From NCBI GenBank assembly GCA_052034255.1, contig JBPOIU010000032.1, positions 1 through 64,000 of the forward strand: a stretch of DNA of 64,000 bases, in the 5' to 3' direction. The notes beneath the pieces are model-generated. The model was not told the DNA's origin. It saw only the letters and a program-made list of their open reading frames with translations, and made no database searches. This stretch comes from JADJEK01 sp052034255. GTDB lineage: Bacteria > Planctomycetota > B15-G4 > JADJEK01. Positions 45,901 through 55,049 of the stretch are shown piece after piece (position 1 is the first letter of the stretch; every line of letters starts with the position of its first letter). The position numbers and the translations under genes are program-made.

Positions 45901-46043
45901 ATCAAATGCTCGGCCTGCTGCGCGCTGGTCTCGACGTCGAGCACATCGTCACGACCGAGGCGTCGCTCGACGACTTCGATACCGCGATGGCGAAGTTCCG
46001 CCGCAACGAGACCATGAAGGTCGTCCTGTACCCCGGCAAGTGA
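42921..46043 (+). CDS. thrS-tdh: Threonyl-tRNA synthetase fused to L-threonine 3-dehydrogenase
   Basis: 1,040 residues encoding two complete enzymes. ThrRS (1-649): TGS domain, editing-domain His72/His76 and Cys184/His188 in DLCRGPHL, then the class II core with zinc ligands Cys345 (PMNCPGS), His396 (DDGHIYC) and His522 (VLHRAI), the same spacing as E. coli 334/385/511. A Pro/Ala/Ser linker (about 650-679) leads to a full zinc-dependent TDH (680-1040): catalytic Cys717 in GICGTDKH, structural Cys set in CGSCYPCRTGAGHVC, and NAD site GYGPIG. Met680 is preceded by AAGGGCGG, so internal initiation giving free TDH is possible. AGGAG precedes the main ATG. kbl follows 54 nt later, completing threonine to glycine plus acetyl-CoA. 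Confidence 0.93.
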   Translation: MELSFELPDGSRATLPAGTPAAELRNALKDGKKALAVKVDGEVIDVHSPLTKGGKVESVLPGTKDGLDVIRHTAAHVLAQAVARRFGKDKIEFAIGPVTDDGFYYDFDVDRPFTPEDLEAFEKEMAKIVGEDLPLTRVEAKSKADALRILEQSGRAKFKKEIVNDLPADAVVSFYSQGEFTDLCRGPHLPSTGKVGNAFKLLSVASAYWRGDEKRETLQRIYGTVFHDKKQLDEFVRLREEAKKRDHRVLGKELGLFHFSQEHSGHALWLPKGMVCWRALEELMREKLRARNYVEIKTPVLLDKTVWKITGHWDHYRDNMFFIQPHALEQKPDEEPRYGMKPMNCPGSAMAFRQDLRSYRELPLRLAEFGLCHRFEKSGVMSGMTRVRSFTQDDGHIYCTPEQLDNEIESLVGFVSEVYRTLGFEDIKLFFATRPSSSTGTDEMWATAENAIASTLKRLGLKYELAPGDGAFYGPKVDFKVLDSLKREWQLATIQVDFGLAEKFDLNYIDSDGQQKRPVVLHRAILGSFERMFGILIEHYGGAFPLWLSPEQVRVVPVSEERHEVACRNVLDRLKAAGLRASVDLRSTKMGAKVREATMSKVNYILVIGDREAETNSVSVRRRDGQNVGTMTVHSVIAALQREAQTRAIQPVLAPPLSPAPSSPEAAAPTASAASKGGVMRAVRLTGVGEAKLLRDVPIPEPGPGQVRIKVVAAGICGTDKHLCAGDATVIEKAKPPRTLGHEFCGEIDTLGADVRGLAPGDYVTAEMHVVCGSCYPCRTGAGHVCENTVICGLHADGSFADYVVVPASNVLKLDRDAVPPKIGAFLDALGNAVHTASATNVPGRNIVVLGYGPIGAMTAAVVEFMGASQVFITEVHPFNLAQAQAWAAKANAKHPRGLERVVVLDVGNKEKRAAAVELIKQRTNGGADAALEISGHPDAINDGLAMLRWGGELAELGIGKEKALTLHDWNGDVVFKGRTVKGIIGRRMYDTWYQMLGLLRAGLDVEHIVTTEASLDDFDTAMAKFRRNETMKVVLYPGK

Positions 46044-46097
46044 GCCGAGTCCCGAGTCGAGCCCAGTGAGTCGAGTCCGGAAGCGCGAGGAGCCCGC

Positions 46098-47291
46098 ATG
46101 TTCACCGATTCGTTCAAGACCCGCATCGAAGCCACACTGAAGCAGATCCGCGACGACGGGGTCTACAAGGACGAGCGCATCATCGAGTCGCCGCAGGGCG
46201 CGACGATCAAGGTCGGCGGCCGCGAAGTGCTGAACTTCTGCGCCAACAACTACCTCGGCCTGTCGAGCCATCCAGAGCTCGTCGCGGCCGCGCACCGCAC
46301 GCTCGATGAACGCGGGTATGGAATGTCGTCGGTGCGCTTCATCTGCGGCACGCAGGACATCCACCGCGAACTCGAATGCCAGCTCTCGGGCTTCCTCGGC
46401 ATGGAGGACACGATCCTCTACACGTCGTGCTTCGACGCGAACGGCGGCGTGTTCGAGACGCTGCTCACGGCCGACGACGCGATCATCACCGACAAGCTGA
46501 ACCACGCGTCGATCATCGACGGCGTCCGCCTGTGCAAGGCGCAGCGCTTCGTCTACGACCACGCGAACATGGCCGACCTCGAAGCGAAGCTGATCGAGGC
46601 CAAGGGCTGCCGCGACAAGCTCATCGTCACCGACGGCGTGTTCTCGATGGACGGCGACCTCGCGCCGCTGCCGAAGATCTGCGACCTCGCCGAGAAATAC
46701 GGCGCGGCGGTCCTGGTCGACGACTCGCACGCGACGGGCTTCATCGGCAAAACGGGCCGCGGCACGCACGAGCACTTCGGCGTCCAGAATCGCATCGACG
46801 TCCTGACCGGCACGCTCGGTAAGGCGCTTGGCGGCGCGTCGGGCGGCTACATCGCGGGCCGCGCGCCGTTCATCCAATTGCTGCGCCAGCGCTCGCGCCC
46901 GTACCTGTTCTCGAACTCGGTCGCGCCGTCGATCGTCGGCGCCACGCTGAAGTGCCTCGAGCTGCTGTCGAAGTCGACCGAGCTGCGCGACCGCTTGGAG
47001 CAGAACGCGCTGCGCTTCCGCGCGGGCATGACGAAGGCCGGCTTCGACCTCAAGCCCGGCTTCCACCCGATCTGCCCGGTCATGCTCTACGACCCGATCA
47101 AGGCCGGTCACATGGCGCGCGAGCTGCTCGCCGAAGGCATCTACGTCATCGCCTTCACGTACCCGGTCGTGCCGAAGGGCGCCGACCGTATCCGCGTCCA
47201 GCTGTCGGCGAGCCACACCCCCGAGATGGTCGACCGCGCGATCGCGGCGTTCACGAAGGTGGGCAAGAAGCTCGGCATCCTGAAGACCTGA
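46098..47291 (+). CDS. kbl: Glycine C-acetyltransferase (2-amino-3-ketobutyrate CoA ligase)
   Basis: 397 residues, a fold-type I PLP enzyme. The Schiff-base lysine is Lys242 in TGTLGKALGGASGGY, and DDSHATGF carries the PLP-pyridine Asp and ring-stacking His region. It cleaves the unstable 2-amino-3-oxobutyrate made by TDH with CoA to glycine and acetyl-CoA. Location directly after the ThrRS-TDH gene supports co-transcription and substrate hand-off. GAGGAG precedes the ATG. Confidence 0.95.
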   Translation: MFTDSFKTRIEATLKQIRDDGVYKDERIIESPQGATIKVGGREVLNFCANNYLGLSSHPELVAAAHRTLDERGYGMSSVRFICGTQDIHRELECQLSGFLGMEDTILYTSCFDANGGVFETLLTADDAIITDKLNHASIIDGVRLCKAQRFVYDHANMADLEAKLIEAKGCRDKLIVTDGVFSMDGDLAPLPKICDLAEKYGAAVLVDDSHATGFIGKTGRGTHEHFGVQNRIDVLTGTLGKALGGASGGYIAGRAPFIQLLRQRSRPYLFSNSVAPSIVGATLKCLELLSKSTELRDRLEQNALRFRAGMTKAGFDLKPGFHPICPVMLYDPIKAGHMARELLAEGIYVIAFTYPVVPKGADRIRVQLSASHTPEMVDRAIAAFTKVGKKLGILKT

Positions 47292-47453
47292 GAGGCCGTG
47301 AAAAAATCCCCCGCGGCGTCGGAACGGCTGCGAACGACGATCGCTTCGTCGGATGGCCTCACCGGCTCTTTCCATTGAGTCGCCTCGGCCATCCTCCTCG
47401 CGCTCGCCGTTCTCGCTCGTTCCGCCGCTCGCGGGGGATTCTTTCACGGCCTC
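47292..47453. repeat. Extended-hairpin element B (candidate structured RNA)
   Basis: Begins at the base after the kbl stop. The 24-nt arms 47292-47315 and 47430-47453 match at 23 of 24 positions. Pairing continues to GGATGGCC (47351-47358)/GGCCATCC (47387-47394) and an apical CGGCTC/GAGTCG stem with one G-T wobble and loop TTTCCATT (47369-47376). Shares loop and right-hand side with element A but has different, still complementary stems. It may also terminate the thr operon. Confidence 0.78.
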
Positions 47454-47530
47454 TGAGTCGTCCCGCGCGGACCGTCGGGCGCGCGGGTCCGCGGGTCGGA
47501 CTCGGAATGTTGAGCCTGAGGAAATCGGCA

Positions 47531-47559
47531 GGTGCACCAACGGTGGCGCCTCGTGCACC
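47531..47559. promoter_or_regulatory. GGTGCAC/GTGCACC inverted repeat, operator candidate
   Basis: A perfect 7-bp inverted repeat with 15-nt spacing, ending 13 nt before the ATG of the membrane ECF sigma gene. It could be a repressor site or a hairpin masking the ribosome-binding region. Confidence 0.45.
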
Positions 47560-47571
47560 ATTTCTGCGGGC

Positions 47572-50424
47572 ATGGACGCACACACCCGATCCGACTCGAC
47601 GTTGAAGACGGTCCTGCAAGACGGCGCATGGGTCGCAGCCCTCGCGCGCCATTTGGTCCGCGATCCGACGCTCGCGGATGACGCCGCCCAGGACACGTGG
47701 CTCGCCTACCTGCGCCACCGCCCGAGCCACGGCCCGGGTGGTGGCCCGGACCCGGACGGCGGGTCGGTGCGGCCTTGGCTCGCGACCGTGCTGCGCAACG
47801 CGATCCGCGACCGCCTGCGGCGCGAGTCGCGACGCACCGCCCGCGAGCGTTCGGTCGCCGTCGACTCCGCATCCGCCTCGGGCGAGTCCGCGGCCGACGC
47901 GGTCGAACGCGCCGAGCTCCAAAAGCGCGTGTTCGCCGCGGTGCTCGAACTCGACGAGCCGTTCCGCTCCACGATCCTGCTGCGCTACGCGGAGGGCCGA
48001 TCGAGCGCGTCGATCGCTCGCGAACAGGGCGTCCCCGAAGGCACCGTGCGCTGGCGCTTGAAGGAAGGCCTCGACCGCGTGCGCGCGCGCTTCGACGCCG
48101 AACACGGCGGGAGTCGTGCGGCATGGGTCGCGTGGCTCGCGCCGTTGGCGCAGCCGAAGTCCGCGTGGCTCACGCTGCCGTGGATCGCGAGCTTGGCCGC
48201 GGTCGTGCTCGTCGCCGTCGGATTCGTCGCGACGCGCAGCGCGGGCACGAACGACGAGCCGAGCCCAAACCAGCCCGCGGGCGCATCGACCGCCGCACTC
48301 GTCGCCGTGGCCGATCCTGCTCCCGCCGCACCGCTGAACCCACCGAGCCCGGCCCCGCGTACGGCGACGACCGCGAGTGGCGCCAGCGTCTCGCTGCGCG
48401 TCGTCGACTCCACCGGCGCGGCGCTCGAAGGAGCGAACGTCCGCGTCGAGCACGCGTCGAACGTCCTCGCGAACGCCGTCAGTGCGCGCGACGGCACGGC
48501 GACCGTGACCTGGGACTTGGCGGAGCCGGTGTTCGCCGACGTCGTGATCGAACGCGTCGGCTGCGCACGAGCCATTCATCGCGCGGCGCTGCGGCAAGAC
48601 AGCGTGGTCGCGCTGGGCGACGTCGTTCTCGAGCCCGGCATCGAGTTGCACGGAGTCGTCGTCGATCGAAACGGGTCGCCGATCGTCGGGGCCGAGGTCT
48701 TCGCGGTCGATCACGCGACGCACGGCGCGTTCTCGAAGCCGAGCGAGTCGCGCGATCCCCGCGAAACCACGATCCTCGGACAGAACCTCGATCCCTTCGA
48801 CGTCACGCCGCTGCCCTCGACGAGCACGGACGCGGCCGGACGTTTCTCGCTAACAGGCCTGCCGCGCGCGGGCTTCTCGGTCTTCGCGCATGCGGACGGG
48901 ACGCGCTTCGTACGGTTCGGCGGCGACCTTGCCGATTCGCGCCAACGCTTCGACGCGCGCATCGAGCTCGAAGCGATCACCGGAGCCAACGCCGTCCCAG
49001 GCAAGGTCACGGTGACGACGAGCGTCGCACGCTCCGACGGCACGCGCATCGACAGCGCCCGTGTCGAGTTCGATCCGCGCGAGCCTCGAACGCTGCGCGT
49101 CACGTCGGCTCGCGGGTTGTCGCTCGCGGAAGCACGCGTGCTCGTGCTCGACGCGAACAAGCGACCCTTGCCGTGCCCGATCGACGTCGCGCAGGACGCC
49201 GATGCTCGCGTGTTCACGCTGCCGACGGCGAAGTCGCCCGTGTTCCTCAGCGTCAGCGCGCCGCTGCATGCGAACGCGCTGATCGGACCGCTCACGGAAT
49301 CCGAAGGCACGAAGTCGCCGCTCGCGGTCGAACTCGCGCCCCGCGCGCTCGTCGCCGGTGTCGTGACGCGAGACGGCCATCCCGTCGCCTGGGCGCGCGT
49401 CGCGCTCGCGTTCGAGGGCGGAGCGGAATCGGATCGCGGCTTCGTGACGCGCGCGAACACCGAGTTCTTCGGCGTCACGCGCACCGACGCGCAAGGGCGA
49501 TTCGCGCTCGAACTCGCGGAATCGGCCGAACGCGCATGGCTGACGGTGCGGCACGAATCGGCCGGGGTCGCCGTCCTGTCGCCGGCCGATCTCGCGAAGC
49601 GATCGAACGCCGGAGCACTCGACGCGCTCGCGCTCGAACTCGCGGACGGCGCGGCGCTCGACGTCGAAGTTCCCGTCGCGAAGGGCCAGAGCGCCGCCGG
49701 ATTCGTGATCGGCGTCCACGACGGGCTCGGCTCGATCGTCTGCGCGCGGACCGACGAACGCGGCATCGCGCACTTCGCGCATCTCCCCGCTGGAGACGCG
49801 CAAGTCGCGCGACTCGGCCGCGAGTTCGATCCGTACGCAGGCGTCGGCGAAGGGCGTCGTCGACTCGACGCGCGACTCGCGCCGCAGCGCGTGATCACAC
49901 TGAAGCCCGGCACGACCGCGAGCCTCGCGCTTCCCGGCGCGGCGACGCCGTCGCGCGTGGCGTTGCGCGTGACGCTCGACGGCGCGCCCGCGAGCGGCTC
50001 GGTGCATCGCTATGCGCTCGCGTCGGTGCTCGTCGATCGCGGCGAGTTGGTGGAGGGCCAGATCTCGACGATGGCTCCGGCGGTCGGCGAGGGCCGCATC
50101 CAGTTGCGCATCGCCCGAGGCGACGGCGCGTTCGGGATCGACGTGCTGCGCTCGTTCGCGAACGACGAGCAACTCGAGTTCGAGCTGCACAAAGCGTCGC
50201 TGCGCGGCCGCGTGCTGACGCCGCGCGCCGAACGCTCACGATTGACGTGGGTCTGGAAGGGCCCGCACGGCGCGACCAGCGACCAGCGCATCCGGGTCGC
50301 CGAGGACGGCACGTTCGCCGTGCCGACGATTCTCGCGGGGTATGCCGAGCTGCGCGCCGGCGACGCCGTCGTTGCGACGATGAGCGCTGCGCCGGGCGAA
50401 GAAGCGACCGTCGACGTGCCGTGA
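47572..50424 (+). CDS. ECF sigma factor with membrane segment and extracytoplasmic Cna-B-like domains
   Basis: 950 residues. Residues 1-185 are an ECF sigma factor: region 2 ALARHLVRDPTLADDAAQDTWLAYL and region 4 LDEPFRSTILLRYAEGRSSASIAREQGVPEGTV. A membrane segment (about 197-222, LPWIASLAAVVLVAVGFVA) and a Pro/Ala-rich linker follow. The remaining 700 residues are beta-rich, with carboxypeptidase-regulatory/Cna-B-like modules (SLRVVDSTGAALEGANVRVEH, ELHGVVVDRNGSPIVGAEVFA, LVAGVVTRDGHPVAWARVALA). This joins sigma activity to an exported sensor or anchor in one protein, without a separate anti-sigma gene. Release would seem to need proteolysis. Confidence 0.85.
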   Translation: MDAHTRSDSTLKTVLQDGAWVAALARHLVRDPTLADDAAQDTWLAYLRHRPSHGPGGGPDPDGGSVRPWLATVLRNAIRDRLRRESRRTARERSVAVDSASASGESAADAVERAELQKRVFAAVLELDEPFRSTILLRYAEGRSSASIAREQGVPEGTVRWRLKEGLDRVRARFDAEHGGSRAAWVAWLAPLAQPKSAWLTLPWIASLAAVVLVAVGFVATRSAGTNDEPSPNQPAGASTAALVAVADPAPAAPLNPPSPAPRTATTASGASVSLRVVDSTGAALEGANVRVEHASNVLANAVSARDGTATVTWDLAEPVFADVVIERVGCARAIHRAALRQDSVVALGDVVLEPGIELHGVVVDRNGSPIVGAEVFAVDHATHGAFSKPSESRDPRETTILGQNLDPFDVTPLPSTSTDAAGRFSLTGLPRAGFSVFAHADGTRFVRFGGDLADSRQRFDARIELEAITGANAVPGKVTVTTSVARSDGTRIDSARVEFDPREPRTLRVTSARGLSLAEARVLVLDANKRPLPCPIDVAQDADARVFTLPTAKSPVFLSVSAPLHANALIGPLTESEGTKSPLAVELAPRALVAGVVTRDGHPVAWARVALAFEGGAESDRGFVTRANTEFFGVTRTDAQGRFALELAESAERAWLTVRHESAGVAVLSPADLAKRSNAGALDALALELADGAALDVEVPVAKGQSAAGFVIGVHDGLGSIVCARTDERGIAHFAHLPAGDAQVARLGREFDPYAGVGEGRRRLDARLAPQRVITLKPGTTASLALPGAATPSRVALRVTLDGAPASGSVHRYALASVLVDRGELVEGQISTMAPAVGEGRIQLRIARGDGAFGIDVLRSFANDEQLEFELHKASLRGRVLTPRAERSRLTWVWKGPHGATSDQRIRVAEDGTFAVPTILAGYAELRAGDAVVATMSAAPGEEATVDVP

Positions 50425-50952
50425 CGTCGTCGCGCTTGCGCGCGCGTCATCGCGAAAGTGCGTTCCGCTCACGGCGAACCCGAGCCACCAACAGCGTCGG
50501 TCCTGGGTTGCCTCGACGATCGGGCCGGCGAGTTCGAGCGTGCGGGCCCCGAGCGAACGCTCGAACGAGCGCTCTCTCTCCGCACGCGCGTTCTCGACGG
50601 CATCGATGCGATCGATGCGGGATGGCAGCCGACGTCTCTCCGGCACCCATCGCGCCGCTTGCGCGGTGACAGGCGCCCTCGGTCGCCGTGAGCGTGAACG
50701 CGAGGACGGTCGTCGAGAGAGCACGACCCGTGCCGCGCCCGCCGCTTCTGGCTGTACGCGCCTCCGATCACCGGCAACTCGTGCGAACGGCAGGGCTTGC
50801 GCCGCTCGGCGTGAATCGCGTCGGCAGCGCCCACTGCCGCGTTCCGCTGCGTGCGAGCCGCAGCGCCTGCCGCGGAACGCTACAGGCTGCTCCCCAAGGA
50901 GGTCCTCGCCCGCCGCCTTGCGCCGCGCCCGACACGGTCCAAGAATGGCCGC
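50425..50952. other. 528-nt intergenic region with nested inverted repeats
   Basis: No supportable gene. Outer arms: 50460-50477 pairs with 50683-50701 (18 of 19). Inner stem: GTTCGAGCG pairs with CGCTCGAAC near 50532-50568. A second hairpin near 50840 has the 9-bp arms GCGTTCCGC/GCGGAACGC. CTACAGGCTGCTCC near 50880 resembles the recurring promoter motif and may serve the operon from 50953. Confidence 0.6.
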
Positions 50953-52168
50953 GTGCACGCTCTCACGAAGCTCCTGCCGCTGCTGCTCGCGCTGGTCGCG
51001 TCCGCGACGCCCGCGTGGGGTGCGAACATGCGCAGGCATCCCGGTCCGCCGCTGTGGGGCGAGTTCCGGATCGAGGCGGACTCGGTCATCTTCCATCTCG
51101 AAGGCGAACGCCGCGAACTGCGCGCGCTACTCGGCTTGCCGGAAGCGCGCGTGGGAGCGCTCGCGGTCGAGCTCGAGCCCGAGTTCCGCGCCGCACTGCG
51201 CGACCACTTCCACGAGATCCTGCACATTGCGATCGACGGAACCGAGGTCCGTGCCGAACTGAACGAACTGCTGATTCCTGACGAAGACCCCGACAGTTGG
51301 AAGCCGCTGACGATCCAGGCGACGTTGCGCTACCCGTGCTCGGGATTGCCGCGCTCCGTGGCGTTGACGATGGACCAGTCCGAGAACCGCAACTGGTTCG
51401 ACGGCGCGAACCTCCCGCTACTGCTGAAGCACGGCAAGAACGCGCAGATGGTGTTCCTGTCGAAGCTCGAACCGCAATTCGTCTGGCATCGCCCCGTCGG
51501 CGGTCCGGCGACCGCGCGCGTGAGTCGCGTCGTCGCGAACTCTCCGCGCGCGGACGCGACGGTCCCCGGGATCTCGCTCGCGATGTTGGTCGCCGCGGCC
51601 GCGCTGTTGGCGATCGGACTGTGGAAGGACTTGCGTCCGGTGCCGGTGCTCGCGGGAGTCGTCGCACTCGCGGGCGGTGCGTGGTTCACGCGCGACGCTG
51701 CGCCGATCGGGCTGCCGCAATCGCTGCGTCCACGCGTCGAGCTCCCCGACGTCGCGCTCGCGACCACGATCTTCGAATCGCTGCACGGCAACATCTATCG
51801 CGCGTTCGACGTCTCGACCGAGGACGACATCTACGACTTGCTCGCCGTCAGCGTCGAGCCGACGCTGCTCGACACGTTGTACGGCGACATCTACGAGAGC
51901 CTGATCCTGCGCGAGGACGGTGGCGCCGTGTGCGTCATCCAAGACGTGCAGCGCGATTCCGTCACCGTGCTGCCGCCGACCGACGACGATCGTGCGCGGA
52001 CCCAATTCGAGGTCGACTGCGCGTGGCGCGTGATGGGCCACGTCGCGCATTGGGGCCACATCCATCGGCGCGTCAACGAGTACCGCGCGGTGTACACCGT
52101 GCGCTTCTCGGATCGCGCGTGGCGCATCGCCGCCGTCGAAGTGAAAGACCATCGCCGGGTGGACTCCA

Positions 52169-52176
<8 letters not shown>
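50953..52176 (+). CDS. Secreted/membrane protein, first gene of an ABC/zinc-binding operon
   Basis: 407 residues from a GTG giving a clean signal peptide (LLPLLLALVASATPAWG). An N-terminal beta domain is followed by membrane segments (LAMLVAAAALLAIGLW and VPVLAGVVALAGGAW). A C-terminal domain contains ESLHGNIYRAFDVSTEDDIYD, a near-repeat LYGDIYESLIL, and WRVMGHVAHWGHIHRRVNEY, which could bind metal through its histidines. It overlaps the ABC ATPase by 8 nt. No named family recognised; a role in metal handling is inferred from its neighbours. Confidence 0.75.
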
Positions 52177-52857
<681 letters not shown>

Positions 52858-52861
<4 letters not shown>

Positions 52862-54015
52862 AGTCCGCGCTGCTGCTCGCGTGGCGCTACCTCGCGCATC
52901 ATCGTGCGCGCACGATCCTGCTGATCGTCGCGGTGGCGTCGACCGCGCTGCTGCCGATCGCCGTCAACACGCTCGTCACGCGCTATTCCGCCGCTCTGCT
53001 CGAGCGCGCGCGCTCGACGAGCCTCGTGCTCGGCGCTCCGGGCAGTCGCTACGACCTCGTGCTGAACGCGTTGTACTTCACCGGCCGGGTACCGACGCGG
53101 CTGTCGATGGCCGAGTTCACGACGCTCGCCGCGGCCGATCAGGCGCGCGCGATCCCGATCCACGTGGTGCATCACGCGAAGGGCTTTCCGGTCGTCGGTA
53201 CGAGCGTCGACTACTTCGAGGTGCGCGGGCTCGCGTTCGCGGCGGGCACGCCGTTCGCCGAGCTCGGCGAAGCCGTCGTCGGAGCCCGCGTCGCGCGCGA
53301 ACTCGGCCTCGCGCCCGGCGGGTTCCTGCTGTCCGACCAGGGCAGTCTGTACGACCTCACGATGCGGTATCCGCTGCGCATGCGCGTCGTCGGCGTGCTC
53401 GCGCACAGCGGCACGCCGGACGATGGCGCCGTGTTCGTCGACGTCAAGACCGCGTGGATCATGGACGGCCTCGGTCACGGCCACGTCGACGCGAAGGCCG
53501 CGACCCCGAACGAAGTCCTCGGTGCGAAGAACGACCGCATCGCGCTGTCGGCAGCGGTCGTCGAGTACCAAGAGGTCACGCCCGAGAACGTGGACTCGTT
53601 CCACTTCCACGGCGACCCCGACACGTTCCCGCTGACCGCGGTGTTGGTCGAGCCGTACGACGCGCGTGCGCAAACCCTGTTGAAGGGGCGCTACCGCGTG
53701 GAGAAGGCCGCGCAGCTGCTCGTGCCGACCGAGGTCATCGAGGAGATCCTCGGCTTCGTGCTGCGGCTGAAGCGCTTCTTCGACGCCAATGCGCTGCTCG
53801 TGTCGATCGCGACCGTCCTGTTCCTGGCGTTGGTCGTGATGCTCTCGCTGCGCTTGCGTCAGCGCGAAGCCGAGACGCTGTTCAAACTTGGCTGCGCACG
53901 CGCGACGATCGCGAGGATCCTCGCCCTCGAGCTCGCGATCTGCGTAGGCTGCGGTCTCGTTCTTGCGGTCGCCGGAGCGGCGATCCTCGTTACTTGGATG
54001 CCGCGCTTCGCGTGA
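52858..54015 (+). CDS. FtsX/MacB-like ABC permease
   Basis: 385 residues: an N-terminal membrane segment (TILLIVAVASTALLPIAV), a large extracytoplasmic domain of about 270 residues with periplasmic-core-like strands and a His-rich patch (SFHFHGDPD), then C-terminal membrane segments (LLVSIATVLFLALVVMLSL, ICVGCGLVLAVAGAAIL). One extra segment may be missing compared with the canonical four. Overlaps the ATPase by 4 nt and precedes the zinc-binding protein gene by 27 nt. Confidence 0.85.
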
Positions 54016-54042
54016 TCGAGCGCGTGCCATGGAGGGAGTCCG

Positions 54043-54942
54043 ATGTTCGCCGTCGTGTTCGCTTGGGTCGCCGCGTTCGCACTCCAGGATGGGGCGACGA
54101 AGCCGGTCGTCACCACGACCTTCTATCCGACCGAATACCTGGTGCAGCGGTTGGCGGGTGATGCCGTCCGCGTGCATTGCCCGGTTCCCGCCGACGCCGA
54201 TCCCGCGTTCTGGAAGCCGACGCGCGACCAGGTGCTGGAGATCCAGAAGTCCGCGCTGATCGTCGTGAACGGCGCCGGCTTCGAGAAGTGGGTCGACCAC
54301 GCGAACCTGCCGCTGTCGAAGACGGTCTACGCGAGCTTCGGCTTCCGCGACGAGTTCATCGTCATCGAGCACGCCGTGACGCACAGCCACGGCGGCGAGG
54401 GCGAGCATTCGCATGAAGGCATCGACGGCCACACATGGGTCGATCCGACGAACGCATCGCGCCAGGCCGAGGCGATCGCGAAGGGCCTGACGCGCCTGTT
54501 GCCCGACGAAGCCGCCGCCATCGCGACGCGGCTCGAAGCGATCAAGGCCGACCTGAAGCAACTCGAGGACGAGTTCCGCGCGCTCGGTGCGTTGCCCGCG
54601 GGCTCGCATTTGTATGCCTCGCACCCGGCCTACAACTATTTGGCGCGCCGCTGCGGCTGGCCGATCGTCAGCCTCGACTTCGACCCCGAGGAGATGCCGA
54701 GCGACGAAGCGATCGCGGCGCTGAAGGAATCGCTGAAGACGAAGCCAGCCACGCACTTGCTGTGGGAAGCCGAGCCGAAGCCCGAGATCGCAGCACGCCT
54801 CGAGAAGGACTGCGGCCTGAAGAGCGTGACGGTCTCGCCGTGCGAAACGCTGTCGGCGGAGCGCCGGGCGGCCGGCGAGGATTACCTCTCGGTGATGCGG
54901 GCCAACGTGAAGGCCCTGAAGGTGGCGTTTCCCGCCGAATGA
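54043..54942 (+). CDS. ZnuA-like metal-binding protein (cluster A-I)
   Basis: 299 residues, starting with a short hydrophobic leader then VVTTTFYPTEYLVQRLAG. It has the cluster A-I fold: a His-rich loop HSHGGEGEHSHEGIDGHTWVDP, a second His in YASHPAYNYLARR, and a late Asp/Glu (LDFDPEEMPSDE). Binds Zn(II) or Mn(II). Normally such proteins serve ABC-3 importers; here the only ABC partner is FtsX-like, so its job may be sensing or delivery rather than uptake. Confidence 0.85.
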   Translation: MFAVVFAWVAAFALQDGATKPVVTTTFYPTEYLVQRLAGDAVRVHCPVPADADPAFWKPTRDQVLEIQKSALIVVNGAGFEKWVDHANLPLSKTVYASFGFRDEFIVIEHAVTHSHGGEGEHSHEGIDGHTWVDPTNASRQAEAIAKGLTRLLPDEAAAIATRLEAIKADLKQLEDEFRALGALPAGSHLYASHPAYNYLARRCGWPIVSLDFDPEEMPSDEAIAALKESLKTKPATHLLWEAEPKPEIAARLEKDCGLKSVTVSPCETLSAERRAAGEDYLSVMRANVKALKVAFPAE

Positions 54943-54969
54943 CGGGGCCCTGCGGCGAAATCGCACGGA

Positions 54970-54986
54970 ACGCCCGCACCGGGCGT
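54970..54986 (+). terminator. Short hairpin after the zinc-binding gene
   Basis: ACGCCCG, loop CAC, CGGGCGT, then CTCT. A 7-bp stem 27 nt after the operon's last stop. Confidence 0.6.
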
Positions 54987-54989
54987 CTC

Positions 54990-54995
54990 TAGACT
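54990..54995 (+). promoter_or_regulatory. -10-like motif TAGACT
   Basis: CTAGACTGGCGCCGCC lies 54 nt before the small lipoprotein start. Confidence 0.42.
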
Positions 54996-55049
54996 GGCGC
55001 CGCCTTGCCCGCTGGGCTGGTCCTAGAAACCCTCACGAAGGAATCGTCC

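Noticed and set aside
35127..47453. Elements A and B as integron attC sites or classical MITEs
   Set aside because: No integrase core sites or cassette arrangement are present, and terminal sequences differ completely between copies, whereas MITE ends should be conserved.
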